A stretch of DNA of 64,000 nucleotides, from the NCBI GenBank assembly GCA_049487715.1, contig CP150572.1:496001-560000 (forward strand), given 5' to 3'. Under the pieces are notes generated by a model. That model made no database searches. It was given only the letters and a program-made list of their open reading frames with translations, and was not told the DNA's origin. Each line of letters starts with the position of its first letter. Positions within the stretch are counted from its first letter, which is position 1. This document shows, in pieces, positions 44,452 to 55,125 of this stretch. This DNA is from Pycnococcus provasolii. Taxonomy: Eukaryota > Chlorophyta > Pseudoscourfieldiophyceae > Pseudoscourfieldiales. The position numbers and the translations under genes were made by a program.

Positions 44452-45651
44452 TTATTGCATCCATTGCTGCAGCCGACGCTCAAGGATCTGCACGGGAGTG
44501 GTGGGCTTGAGGAAAAAGGCGGATGGTGGCATTTCCGCATCTTCTGGCGACGATGCAAGTGGTGGTGACGACGGGAACATGGCGTTCGTGCCAAAGGTTC
44601 GGCAGCTGAACGACCTGCGCGGCGGTGGTTCGGCTGGACTCGACGCTGCCACGAGATTTGGACTCGACTCGCGTTGTTTGTTGAGAAGGATGGTGGTGGA
44701 GGAGGGTGGCGGTATCGCGGTGGTGGCGGTGACAGCCGTCTCAAAACTCGAGGCTTCAACAGACGGCGACCTAGACGAGGGCACGACGTTGTCGTTGTCG
44801 CCTTCCGAGTCGTCCGCGCGCGGTTGTTTGGCAAGCAGACGTGCATCCTTCTCCTTGCTTAGGTGTGAGAGGCACGAGAAGCTGCGCGCCTTTTTGTGGT
44901 AGAACTTCGACAGGCCTGACGACTTGGTTTTGTGCAGGCTATCTGAAATGCGGTCTGTTTGTGCTCGTCGCAGTGTGGAGCCGTGTAGTTGTTTTTTTGT
45001 TGAGATGGCGTGGCTGCGTATTGTGAAGGTTGAGGTGGTTGACGTTGTTGTGGATGCTGACGGCGCGGTTGTTGTTGCGATGTTGTTGTTGTTGCTGCGA
45101 GGCGTGGTGGAAATGTTCGTTGTGGTTGTGGTTGTTGTGGTGGCGACGAGCTGTTGAGGTACGTTGTGGGAACCAGCAGGCTCCTCCTCCTCCTCCTCGA
45201 TGAGCATCATGGTCGGAACCTCTCCAAAGTTGTTGTGATTACCCTGAGGCTCATGAGGAGGAGGAGAGGCGTCACTGGCCTGGATCCCCCCACACGCAGA
45301 CGCAGACTCGACAGCAGAGGACAAGGATGAGCTATTGATTCTGTTTAAAAGTAGTGCCTCGCTAACCAGGTCATTGGGAGACTCCCCCAACACAGGCTGC
45401 ATCGAGCAGGCTGCATCACCATGATTCAAAGGTGGAGCAGGCATAGGCATAGACAAAGGCACAGGCACCGCAAGATTTGTCTTCTGAAAAGTGCGCATAT
45501 ATGAGAATGCAGAAGCAGGCAAGACGATGTCAAAAGGCTGACCAGGCTGCTGACAAGGAGGAGAAGGCTGACAAGGAGGAGATGCTGACACTGACACTGA
45601 CGACATGGATGCAGGGTTAGATACGACAAAGTCAGGCACCGAAGACGCCAT
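44452..45651 (-). CDS. OXS3-like, mostly disordered Ser/Thr-rich protein
   Basis: 399 residues in one frame with a good initiation context (GCCATGGCG). It is largely disordered with poly-Thr, poly-Asn and poly-Glu stretches. A central basic motif, TKSSGLSKFYHKKARSFSC followed by LSHLSKEKDARLLAKQ, resembles the conserved GLSKxYxGKSxSFTSL motif of the plant OXIDATIVE STRESS 3 (OXS3) family, nuclear-speckle-associated stress-tolerance proteins. A second RRSFSC copy lies near the C terminus (PPRRSFSCRTFG). RRAQTDR, KARSFS and RRSFS are candidate basophilic-kinase or 14-3-3 sites. The family assignment rests on this one motif and is tentative. Confidence 0.5.
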   Translation of the reverse strand: MASSVPDFVVSNPASMSSVSVSASPPCQPSPPCQQPGQPFDIVLPASAFSYMRTFQKTNLAVPVPLSMPMPAPPLNHGDAACSMQPVLGESPNDLVSEALLLNRINSSSLSSAVESASACGGIQASDASPPPHEPQGNHNNFGEVPTMMLIEEEEEEPAGSHNVPQQLVATTTTTTTTNISTTPRSNNNNIATTTAPSASTTTSTTSTFTIRSHAISTKKQLHGSTLRRAQTDRISDSLHKTKSSGLSKFYHKKARSFSCLSHLSKEKDARLLAKQPRADDSEGDNDNVVPSSRSPSVEASSFETAVTATTAIPPPSSTTILLNKQRESSPNLVAASSPAEPPPRRSFSCRTFGTNAMFPSSPPLASSPEDAEMPPSAFFLKPTTPVQILERRLQQWMQ

Positions 45652-47554
45652 GGCGGGGTAGAATGAGAACGCCTCCAGCTTCCAGGGGGGAGGGGGCGGG
45701 GCGGGGCGTGCTTTATTTTATCCCTCTGGGGATGCTATTCTTATCCCCCGGGGGGGTGGTCTCGAAAAGAACAGGGGACCCTTACTTTAAGGGGAGGGAA
45801 ACCTTCTTTTCTTTCCAAACTAAATGCCAAAGGGCGCTGACTCGTTTCTCGCATTTGTGTTTTTGTTTTTTTTTACAGCGGAATTTCAAGTCTCAAACTT
45901 CCCGTTTTGTAACTTCAAGTTCATTTTCCGTGGATTCGCGTCTTAGGTGGTCCCCCTTTCTTTTCGTCCTCTTCGGTCCCTCTAACCCTCTTTCTGGGTT
46001 TCAACCACAAAGCTGACACGACACCTTTGGTCTGGTTTGGTTTGGTTCTTTCCTTTTAATTTCCTTTTCCCCTCTTCTTTCTGTGCAAGGTTTCTGCATG
46101 TGATTCTCCAAGCGTTTCTCGGGCCTTTTTTCGTCTTTTTCCCGGTTTTACCCGGGTGCTTTATTATGGGTTTTTTTGTGACCGAAGGGTCGGCAAAAGT
46201 GCATCCACGCGCCACATCCACGCGCCGCCCCCGAGTGACGTGGGACGATGAAGGGTCGGAATGAGAGATTCTATTATTCTCGTGCCACGCACTCTGCCCC
46301 TAGGTCGTCTCATTTTTACCGCCAAAACGAGAGGTAGGGTAGGTGGGCGCGTCGGAGATGGCGTGAACCTTCTAGATTGCAGAATCCTGAAGGGTCGCGA
46401 TGCCAGGGTTGCAGACCTCAACCTGAAGAAGGTTGACATCACGTGATGTGCCAGGTGCAGCCAGAGATGGCACCCATTCCATTCCTTCCGGAATTCCCCC
46501 AGTCAGGCAACGGCACCCCAATTGGCGTCGTCGGGAAAAGGCGTAGGCCGGCCAATGCCACTGAGCGAGCTTGCCGGTCCTCCTTCCTCCTTCCTTGCTC
46601 CCTCGGTGCTTCTTGAGGCTCGTCCTGAAATGCGTCGTGGAACGTCAAGTCGTTGCACCGGTGACTGGGTTTTCCTGCCACTGGCAGACTTGCCTGATGA
46701 GCGATGACTCACCTTATTTTAGGTCGATAGGACATGGTCAACTGTTGTCTTTTGTCAACGCCAAAGAAACACTTCCCCTTGGACCTTGGACCTTTGGAAG
46801 GAAGGAATTACAGTAACGTAAGAACTACAGTAAGAATAACTTAAGGTCCCTTGGCCTTCAAGGGGTGGTCAAGTTCCTTCCCGCACCCCTAAAAGGGGAA
46901 GGGAATCCTACAGTACCTGGTCAAGTTGCTCTTGGAACAGCTAGCTGGTCCCGTGACCAACCTGGTGGTCATCAAGGCATAGTAGACCTGGTCAAGGCCG
47001 CTAATAATAAGAGGAGCTCTAATAAGGGGAACAAGTTGTCTTCCGAACAGGTTGCCCTGTCATCAAAGAAAATGCCTGTTCTCGTATAAACATAACCCTA
47101 ACAGCCTAACTAAGAACTACTGTATTCTTCCCCTTTAATTTTAAGGTAGTTCAGCTCGTCAGAAGAGGTGGTCGTGAAGTTCAGTTCGTCAAAGGGTTTT
47201 ATTTGTTCCCTCTATAATACTCGTAGAAGATCGTCGTCGTCCGGAGACCCCTCATCACGCCCCAGGGGTCTCATTCTCCGTCCCAGGCAGGCGCCGGGTG
47301 TGCTCGCAACATCAGGCTTAAGCATCCTTGTTAACAGTGCGAGTCGTAAAGTATTCTTGTTGGCATACCTCTAGTATATACGAGACACACTCAGCTGGTG
47401 TATAGCTCGTGTATCCGTACTGGGCGGGCTAAGCGAGCGAGCGAGCGAGCGAGCGAAGTTCGAGACATAACGAGTGGCGTGTTGCAGGAGGCGTGTTCAT
47501 TTGGCTCTGGCTCGAAATCGTTTCGTGCGTGAGCCTATTGTGAGCCTCACTCTC
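45652..47554. other. Large intergenic gap
   Basis: About 1.9 kb without a supported gene. It has a G-run near 45752, T/C-rich stretches around 45850-46130, an isolated ATCACGTGAT palindrome at about 46438-46447, a single CCCTAAC unit near 47094, and a GCGA tandem (about 47435-47457). It includes the promoters of the divergent OXS3-like and CNB-domain genes. Confidence 0.5.
47435..47457. repeat. (GCGA)n microsatellite
   Basis: Five to six GCGA units about 100 bp before the first ATG of the CNB-domain gene. Confidence 0.85.
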
Positions 47555-50500
47555 ATGTCCTCCATGGCCATGTCTCACCCAGCCTCAGGGGGTGCCTCTG
47601 AGGCTCCCTTGGAAGGTACAACATCTGAAGAAGGTGGTGGTGGTGGTTTGGCCGCCTCCCTGGCCTCAGAAGAAGTCAATGTCGTCCCTCCGTCAGCTCC
47701 GTCCGTTTCGTTCGTGTCATCCTCCTCTGGGGTCGTCCGTGGTGGTGGTGGTGACGACGACGACAATGACGACAATGACCTGTCATCGTCTGCTGCCAAT
47801 GATGACTTTAAAAAAAATAATAATAATAACGGTGGTGGTGATAACTCAGGCTCCTCTGATAATAATCTGGACAAGCACGGGAACGTCTCGTACCTGTACA
47901 GGCACCTCGCGCTTGACGCGTCGCAAACCACGAAAACGGCGTCGGAAACACTCGCTTCGCGATTTGCATCGCGGTGGCACAAAAACTCTGTCACGGATGA
48001 CACGAGAAGGAAAGTCAGAAGGAGCTTTTTTGCACTCGAGCAAGGTGCGCGAATGCAGCAGGGCGTTGACGCCGTCTACAGGTGGTGTTCCGCCAACCGA
48101 TTCTTTCAGCAGCTGCCTCCACACGCCTGCCACTACATATGCTCCGTAGCTACCGTGCGCGTGCTTGCCCTTAACGAAGTGCTCGGAAGGTGCAACCCCA
48201 GACGTGCTGTACGTCGTGCTCGACGGATCCGTCGCCCTGTATGACGACGCTGACGCGGTTGGGCGCAGACTACTCGAATCACAAGAAGACGACTCGGAAG
48301 ACGACGCCGCGGCCGCCGCCGCCGCCGCAGCGGCGGAATCGGATGAGAAGAAGAAGGATGCTGGCGCCTCCTCCTCCGCTCAGCAGCAACTGCCGGAGTT
48401 TGTCAAGCCGGAACTGCACGAACAAATACTTGGCGAGCTTAACTTGGTCGCCTACATAGGTGACAGCTTCGGGGAACCATCCTCGAAGAAGTTCGTGCCT
48501 CATGCCGTCGTCGCTCTCGAACCGAAAACGGAAGTGCTTCGCATCTCGATGTCGGACTACAGCAAGATTCTGAGGAAAACCATCAACTCGATGGCACTCA
48601 GCGAAGCCGTGCGCGACATCTTACTCAAGCCGGGAAACGAACGCACGGGCGACGACCTGCGCATTGCCGCGGACGCCATGTCAAGGCACAGCTTCTTTTC
48701 CAGCCTGCCCGCGCCAACCGTGCATGGCATGATGCCGTCGATCCGCCTCATCTCCGTTCCCGCACGAGGCGTGGTGTTCATGCAGGGCGACGTCGGATCG
48801 TCGTTCTACATCATCATCAAGGGAAGCGTTTCCATCCACTACAAGCAGTCCGACTCCGTGAAGGCGATCGTGGATACCATCATGGGCGACGACGGCAAGT
48901 CGCACACGAGCACAAAGGTGTCGACGTTCGAGATGAACGAACCCACCGCAACCCCGCTGTCGATGCAATTCAACGTTGTCGAAAAGTTTGGGAAGTGCGT
49001 TGACCTTCTCAACGAAGGCGATGGCTTTGGCGAGCGAGCGCTGCTTTCCAAGGATGTGGAGCAAAGGTCCGCGTCCGCAGTCGCGCGCGAGGAGGTGGAG
49101 CTGCTGGTCGTGCCGAAGGCGGACTTTGAGCACCTCATGAAGGACGAGAGTGCAGGTCGGCAGGTGTTCAACCCGCACCGACTGCGGGACATCTTTCAGA
49201 AGGATATCAACTTGCGCACGGAGGAGGATGTCTCGCTGATGGTGAGCTTCACGCGCGAGCTGCGGTTCTTCCAGAACATGACGTCCATGCGGAGCATGCG
49301 AGAGCTGCTGCGGCGCTCGCAGCACCTTCGCCTTCTTCCGAATCGCCTCGTCATCGTGCAGGGGGACATTGGCGAGCACTTCTACGTCGTGCTGTCAGGC
49401 CGCATCTCGGTGCATGTCAAGGATGACAACTCTCTCATTGACACGTCGACGTCGAGCGTCTACAAAGCGGTCGCGGGAGGCCTCGCCTCCATTCCCCCGC
49501 CTGGCAAGGACTCGTCGAAAGTTGGCGACATCACGTCGCTGCATGGTCCCCTCCTTCGCATCCTGTACATGGGTTCCAGCTTTGGTGAGATGGCGCTGCT
49601 GAATCGGGCGCCGCGCACGGCGACCATCGTTACGCAGGAAGAGTGCGAGTTCGCGGTCATCTCACGCGAGGACTACAACCTCGTCGTGCGAAAAGATCAC
49701 GAGCGCGAGTTGGCGCGCAAGGCGAGCGTTCTTCTGAGCCTGCCGCGCGTGCGCGACTGGCCGCGCACGAAGATCATGCGCCTGTGCTACAGCCTGCAAC
49801 TGTCCAAGTGCGACAGAGGCACGCAACTGTTTGCCGAGGGCAAGACAAGCTCGCAGCTCTTTTTCCTCCTCGAAGGAATGGTGCGACTCTCCAAGGGGCG
49901 CAAGGTGTTGACGAAGCTTACCGCACCGGAGACGGTTGCCGTGCCACAGCAGAAGCAGCAGATGCAGTTGGATGAGACGGGCGAGTATTTGATGTCGACG
50001 GGTGGCAGCGTCGGATCGATGCCGGAGCATGGCAGTGGGGCGGAGATGATGTCCGTGTCCAAGATCAGATCGCTGGACTTCATGAATCGTCGGCAGCAGC
50101 AGACCATGAATCGCTCCGCCGAAAAAGACACGGGCAAGGCAAGCATGAAGATATCTGGAATGTCACCCCTGGCGCTCGACAAGACGACCGGAAAGTCGCG
50201 GAAGGATGCGCCAACGCAGCGTGGAAACAACAACAATGGCGGGTCGACGACGTTCGACGTGGTGGACATGGGAGATCGATCCAAGGCGAACCTCGGCTCT
50301 CGTGCGGGCCGCTCCGCCGCGAGCTCGGGTCAGAATCAGGGAGGTCCCGGCAGCAAGTCAGGTGGCATCCCGCTTGCCAGCCCAGCGTCAGCTCTTTACT
50401 CTGGCGTTGAGGTGGCACAGGTGGGTCGTGGTGAGGTGCTCGGCCTTCTCTCCGCGATCACTGGCAAGCCCGAGGTGATGACGGCCGTGACGTTGACCCA

Positions 50501-51746
50501 TGTGGAGGGGTATCGATGCGATGCCATGGAAATCCTGAAACAGGTGCCCGCTGACGTCGTCACGGTGTGGTACGAGGCGGAGGCTGCGGCGGCAAGACTT
50601 CGGCTGGAGAGGTTCCCGGAAATGCTCGATACCGTTGGACTTGCGATAACGTCTTCACGCCGTAGAGGGAAGGAAGATGGCCCAGGCCAGTCGAAGCTGC
50701 GCCCGCATGCGGCGGTCCCCGCACTGACGGAAACGGTAGACGTGGTGACAGAATATCCCGCGCTCGAAGGTTGGTACGGTGGTGACGAGAAGAAGCCTCC
50801 GCCGACTCAGTCGTCTATGTCAGCAAGGTCCAAGCAGTTGGCTCTCGAGGCGCCTCGCCTCGCGCCACGACGCTCTGAGCTTGAGGCGATATCGGACTCC
50901 ATCGTGCGCAAGGCGAATCGTGGTGCGTCGACGGCACGGCAAATCTACCGCAGCCTCGAGGTGGATGCCGAGGTATCAACCTCCTCGGAAGGCAGGGGTC
51001 GAATGAGCGTGTATTATCACCCTGTCGATGCTGCCAGCACAGACCCGAAAACGCCACGCCGTTCTGAGGCGCTCTCGAACAGAGTGAGAGCACGATCGCC
51101 TCGTCGCAACGCGAAGGTGGAAGAGGAGAATGATGTGGCAGCCGCGATTGCCGCGGCGCTGAAACGCTCCGCATCTTACAGGAGCCTCGTGGCAAGTGGT
51201 GAGGGCATGAGCACTTCAGCAGCGAATGAGACAACGACTTCCACGACGCCGAAGCTACCTCCTCTTCGTCTTGACAAGGTTGCCGGTGCTCCCGCTGCTG
51301 GTAGCAGCGTGGAGTCCCCGCGTGCTCCCACATCAGGGAAACGCGTAAAAAAGCCGCTAATGACGCGGTGGCGAGGCTGGGAGACGGAGCGCAAGTTTCG
51401 CAATGCGGAACTGCAAGAGCAGAAGCAAGAGGATGGCGACGGAGCGAAAAACCAAAGTGGCGCATCCGGCGAAACTAGTCCCGCGTTACGCAAGAAGCAG
51501 ATGCAAGAGGAGTTTACCGTGGTCGTTAGTCCGCGTGGCAAGCCGATGCGTCGCTACGAACTCGACTCAGAGTCTGTGCCTGTGAAGTACGGCACGACGC
51601 GACTTGCCTACAGCATTCCTGATGAGAAGGCGCGGCAAGCGAGCGGGCACTACCTGGAGAGGACCGTCGTCACGTACGAGCGTGAGCACATCAAGGCTGT
51701 GATGAAAAACATGAAGGCGTCGACGAAAGACAAGGGTCAGAAGTGA
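47555..51746 (+). CDS. Large protein with several cyclic-nucleotide-binding domains; frame break in the first
   Basis: About 1396 residues if the frame break near 48182 is bridged. I start at ATG 47555. After an acidic/Asn-rich N terminus the first CNB domain begins (FFQQLPPHACHYICSVATV, VLALNEV) in one frame and continues in the next (SEGATPDVLYVVLDGSVALY). Further CNB units: FFSSLPAPTVHGMMPSI with FMQGDVGSSFYIIIKGSVSI; FFQNMTSMRSMRELLRRS with VQGDIGEHFYVVLSGRISV and GSSFGEMALLNRAPRTATI; then FAEGKTSSQLFFLLEGMVRL, degenerate; and possibly a fifth near VGRGEVLGLLSAITG. The GE(M/R)AL(L) plus RxAT phosphate-cassette-like signature is best in the third unit and partial in the second (GFGERALL). 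The C-terminal third is basic and disordered. The architecture recalls CNBD2-like proteins, some ciliary; the actual ligand is unknown. Confidence 0.78.
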
Positions 51747-52096
51747 TAAAGAATGTGTACATAAATCTATAAAAATACTATGTCTAAACAAGGTGTGACC
51801 GTTGAGTAGTCAAGTAAGTGTGACCGTTGAGTCATCGTGTTGATGCACGGTTGGTGGCGATGGCGACGACATCAACGAAAACAAGTCGCAACAGGAGCCC
51901 TCACTACGCCAACGAATTCGCCCTGATAGAGTGATACAACCTTCGAAATCACCTGCGCAATGTACAAAAACGCGCAGTGAATGGCACCGGTGAATGGGCT
52001 GAATGGTGAAAGTGAATGGTGTGAATGGACGACCGCTGGACAGAGTAAAGTGCAACTTCATTACTGAATGAGGCATCTCAGCGTTTTTCCAACATC
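51747..52096. other. 3' gap between convergent genes
   Basis: Convergent gap between the CNB-domain gene and the POLD3-like gene. It contains two GTGACCGTTGAGT copies at about 51795 and 51820 (direct repeat, 26 bp apart) and GAATGG repeats near 51978-52028. No gene is seen. Confidence 0.5.
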
Positions 52097-52295
52097 TTAC
52101 TTTTTCGTGAAGAACGACGCAATGCCGCGCTGCTTCTTCTTATCCGGAGCACCACCGGCTGCTGGTTTGGGTGGTGACGTCGGCTTTTTCGTTGTCGCTG
52201 GCTTGGGTGCTGGGGCTGCTGCTGTCTGTTTTTGAGCAGGAGGAGGGGGGGCTGTTGCGGCGGGAGTTGGCTTTGCTGTTGTGGCGGCAGGTGGT

Positions 52296-52331
<36 letters not shown>

Positions 52332-53023
52332 ATGACGACGCGCGCTCTCTTCTTGGCCATAGGAGGAGGTGAGTCTGCGGCAGCGGCAGCGGCAGCGGGA
52401 GGTTGTTTGGGAGCAGCGGCAGGAGGTGCGGCGGGAGGTGCGACAGGCGGCGCGGCCGTAGGTTTCCCTGAGGGTGCCGCTTGTTGCTTTATCGCTTTCG
52501 CAGGAGCAGATGTTGTGTGAGTCACCGTAGCAGCAGGAGGTTGGTTCTTAGCGTGTGCAGCTGCCGCTGCCGCCGCCGATATGACAGTCGCAGGTTGAAT
52601 TTCGTGTTTCAGCATGACGTTGGGGTGTGCAATCGCGTCGTCTTCGTCGTGTGCGTACATTTCCTCCAAAGAAGCGGTGGCTTCGTTAGGCGCGATGCCG
52701 TACACCGCGACTTGTTTCTTATGATGTGATTCGTGAGAATCACCACCTGTTTTCATTTGAAAATCAGCCAACGTGGTATCGAGAGCCTCGAACGGCACAA
52801 CGGCGAGTCCCTTTTTCAAGGATGCGACTTCGAAGAGCGCTTGTTTGATGGATCCAGGGTTACGAGTTAAGTATCTGGCTAATATCATCTTAGCTTCTGT
52901 TGCGCCGGTGTTAAAGTTGCGTTGTATGCTTTTGTACGTGACAGGAGTACTCGCATCAGTCAGCTGCGTGCGTATGTGGTCAAACACGGCATCCGTGGAG
53001 ACAGAGGTGGCTGTGGTGGCCAT
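52097..53023 (-). CDS. POLD3: DNA polymerase delta subunit 3-like protein with C-terminal PIP box
   Basis: 308 residues. The N-terminal ~130 residues fit the Cdc27/POLD3 winged-helix region: FDHIRTQLTDASTPVTYKSI, then TEAKMILARYLTRNP (the VTYKxLS...QAKxML pattern), and VAVYGIAPN. The middle is Ala/Pro/Lys-rich with an 11-residue Asp run, typical of the disordered linker. The extreme C terminus is a textbook PCNA-interacting peptide, KKKQRGIASFFTKK (QxxIxxFF), as in POLD3. POLD3 bridges the catalytic and B subunits of polymerase delta and binds PCNA. The start MATTATSVST at 53021-53023 is the first ATG beside the conserved domain; the open frame upstream encodes unrelated sequence. It shares a 485-bp head-to-head promoter region with Aurora kinase. 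Confidence 0.83.
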
Positions 53024-53508
53024 GGAGGCGTGTATTTTGAAAACAACAAACACACACGTGGTGTGGTGTTGAGGTGGGCCGGATTCCGAACCCCGGCGGG
53101 AAATGGGGACGGGAAAGAAAACCCAACCCCTAAACCTTGACGGGTAAACCCAACCCCTAAACCCAACCCCTACCGTAAAAGATGCGCAGGCTGGAAGGGA
53201 AAACCAGAGGGAAAATGGCAAAATCAAAATGCCTTATTAGGGTTACGATAGACTAGGGTTAGGTGGTTAGGGTTTGGACGAGGTAATTAAGTTCCCTTCG
53301 GATTGTTCCCCCCAGGGGGGGGGGGGGGGGAAGGGGGTTGTTGACTTTTTTGGTTTGGGGGAGGTTCCGGCTCCCTCTCAGGTGTCCGGACCCTCTCAGG
53401 TCCCCCAGGCACCAGGGCCTTTGCAAACGACAGACAACAAACACGAAGTGTCCGTTGGTGTCTGTCATTTTCCTCCTTCAACTTCAAGGTTCCACTCGTA
53501 CTCGTTCC
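53024..53508. promoter_or_regulatory. Shared divergent promoter region (POLD3-like / Aurora) with telomere-type boxes
   Basis: 485 bp between two divergent ATGs. It contains repeated AACCCCTAAACC-type boxes at about 53120-53172 (three copies of CCAACCCCTAAACC-like sequence), scattered TTAGGG units at 53237-53275, and a G-run (53318-53330). The AAACCCTAA-like boxes resemble plant telo-boxes, which occur in S-phase and ribosomal gene promoters. No coding region is supported. Confidence 0.55.
53120..53275. repeat. Telo-box-like CCCTAAACC and TTAGGG units
   Basis: Units on both strands: CCCCTAAACC copies at about 53125-53170 and TTAGGG units at 53237-53275. They lie about 100-250 bp from each of the two flanking start codons. 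Confidence 0.75.
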
Positions 53509-54789
53509 ATGGAGACGCTCGCTTCGTTCATGCACACGAATAACATTGATAACAAGGAGAATCTTGTGGACGTGCCTGGTCATGGGGGTGGTGGTGGTTT
53601 CCATGCTCCAGGTGGTGGTTTGAATCATGCTTTTCCTGGTGGTGCGAACATCATGGGTGGTCAGGGTCAGGGTCATGGCTCGTATTCTTCTCAGAAACAA
53701 CAACAACACAATGGTCATGGTGGTGTTGGTGGTGGTGGTGGTCATAATCAGCAGCCTACCTCCGCGTGGCGGCGACACCTTGGGAATCAAGGTGGTGGGG
53801 GTGGACAAGCAGGAGCAGGTCCAGGAGCATCTGGGAATAACAACATGGAGACGACACCTGCCGCTTCCGCGTATGGAGCACAAGGGAACAACGCTGCAGC
53901 AGCAGCACCGCCCCACGGACGAGGGTGGTCCATCGACGACTTTGACATTGGAAGGCCGCTCGGACAGGGCAAGTTTGGAAACGTATACCTCGCGCGAGAG
54001 AAGAAAAGCCAGTTCATCGTCGCGCTCAAGGTGCTCTTCAAAACCCAGCTGCAGTCGAGCCACGTCGAGCACCAGCTGCGACGCGAGGTGGAGATACAAA
54101 GCCACCTGCGACACCCAAACATACTCAGGCTCTTCGGATACTTCTACGACGACGAGAAGGTGTACCTCATCCTCGAGTATGCCGCACGTGGGGAACTCTA
54201 CAAAGAGCTGCAGAGATGCACGAACTTCGACGAAAGGCGCGCGGCGACGTACATTGCGAGCTTAGCGCGAGCACTCACGTACTGCCACCAGAAGCACGTC
54301 ATTCACAGAGACATCAAGCCTGAGAACCTGCTCATTGGCATGAAGGGGGAGCTGAAGATTGCCGACTTTGGATGGTCCGTGCACGCGCCCTCGAACCGAC
54401 GCACGACGCTGTGCGGAACACTCGACTACCTGCCCCCCGAGATGGTCGAAGGCCTGCCTCACGACCACAGCGTGGACGTGTGGAGTCTCGGCGTGCTCTG
54501 CTTCGAGTTTCTGTTTGGGTTCCCGCCGTTCGAGGCTATGGGGCACAGCGAGACGTACCGCCGCATCCTGAAGGTTGACCTGCAGTTCCCGTCCGTCGAG
54601 GACATGCGTCGCCGCGTCGCGTCGTCTCACAGCGGCGGCGGTAACGTCGAGGTCTCCGATGGAGCGAAGGACCTGATTCGCAAGCTGCTGATGAAGTCGC
54701 CGCGCATGCGCATGTCTCTCGAGGACGTGCTGAAGCACCCTTGGATCAAGGCAAACGCGGATCCAACGGGGCAGGTTGTGTACGCATGA
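53509..54789 (+). CDS. Aurora-family mitotic kinase
   Basis: 426 residues. The kinase domain (from about residue 143) has all catalytic elements: GQGKFGNVY glycine loop, VALKVL lysine, [25 protein letters not shown] and [24 protein letters not shown] and the activation-loop RRTTLCGT identify Aurora; the second Thr of RRTT corresponds to the autophosphorylation site. The disordered Gly/His/Asn-rich N terminus begins METLASF and contains DNKENLVDV, a KEN-box degron (residues 16-18) that the APC/C would recognise. Between the last helices there is a short insert, [19 protein letters not shown]. Aurora kinases control spindle assembly, chromosome condensation and cytokinesis. A versus B type cannot be decided here. 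The start is the ATG at 53509 in CCATGG context. Confidence 0.95.
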   Translation: METLASFMHTNNIDNKENLVDVPGHGGGGGFHAPGGGLNHAFPGGANIMGGQGQGHGSYSSQKQQQHNGHGGVGGGGGHNQQPTSAWRRHLGNQGGGGGQAGAGPGASGNNNMETTPAASAYGAQGNNAAAAAPPHGRGWSIDDFDIGRPLGQGKFGNVYLAREKKSQFIVALKVLFKTQLQSSHVEHQLRREVEIQSHLRHPNILRLFGYFYDDEKVYLILEYAARGELYKELQRCTNFDERRAATYIASLARALTYCHQKHVIHRDIKPENLLIGMKGELKIADFGWSVHAPSNRRTTLCGTLDYLPPEMVEGLPHDHSVDVWSLGVLCFEFLFGFPPFEAMGHSETYRRILKVDLQFPSVEDMRRRVASSHSGGGNVEVSDGAKDLIRKLLMKSPRMRMSLEDVLKHPWIKANADPTGQVVYA

Positions 54790-55125
54790 CGTTAAATTCT
54801 TCTTTATTTCTGTTGCACACAAGCTCAGCTGGCTAGCTGGATAAATGGCTTGCTGCTGCTGCTGCTGCTGCTGCTTTGGGTTGATATCACATCGCGAGCT
54901 CAGGTGGCTGCTCGGCAGCAGCGGCGGCAGCGGCGAAAAATCCACCCTGCGATCCACAACACGTTGTAATGACAACGGCTCTATCTCTTTCATGCAAAAA
55001 TCCCCGCCCGAGTACACGTGTTTTGTTCCCTCCCCCAACACCCCACCCCCCCCCGGAAGCCCCGCCCCGAACCAGATTTGGATGTTCATTTCACCTTTGA
55101 ACGAAGCAGGCTGAAGAGCGCATCC
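54790..55125. other. Short intergenic gap
   Basis: Contains a (CTG)n/(GCT)n trinucleotide run at about 54849-54875 and a C-run near 55047. It probably holds the Aurora 3' UTR and the promoter of the coiled-coil gene. No gene is seen. Confidence 0.5.
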
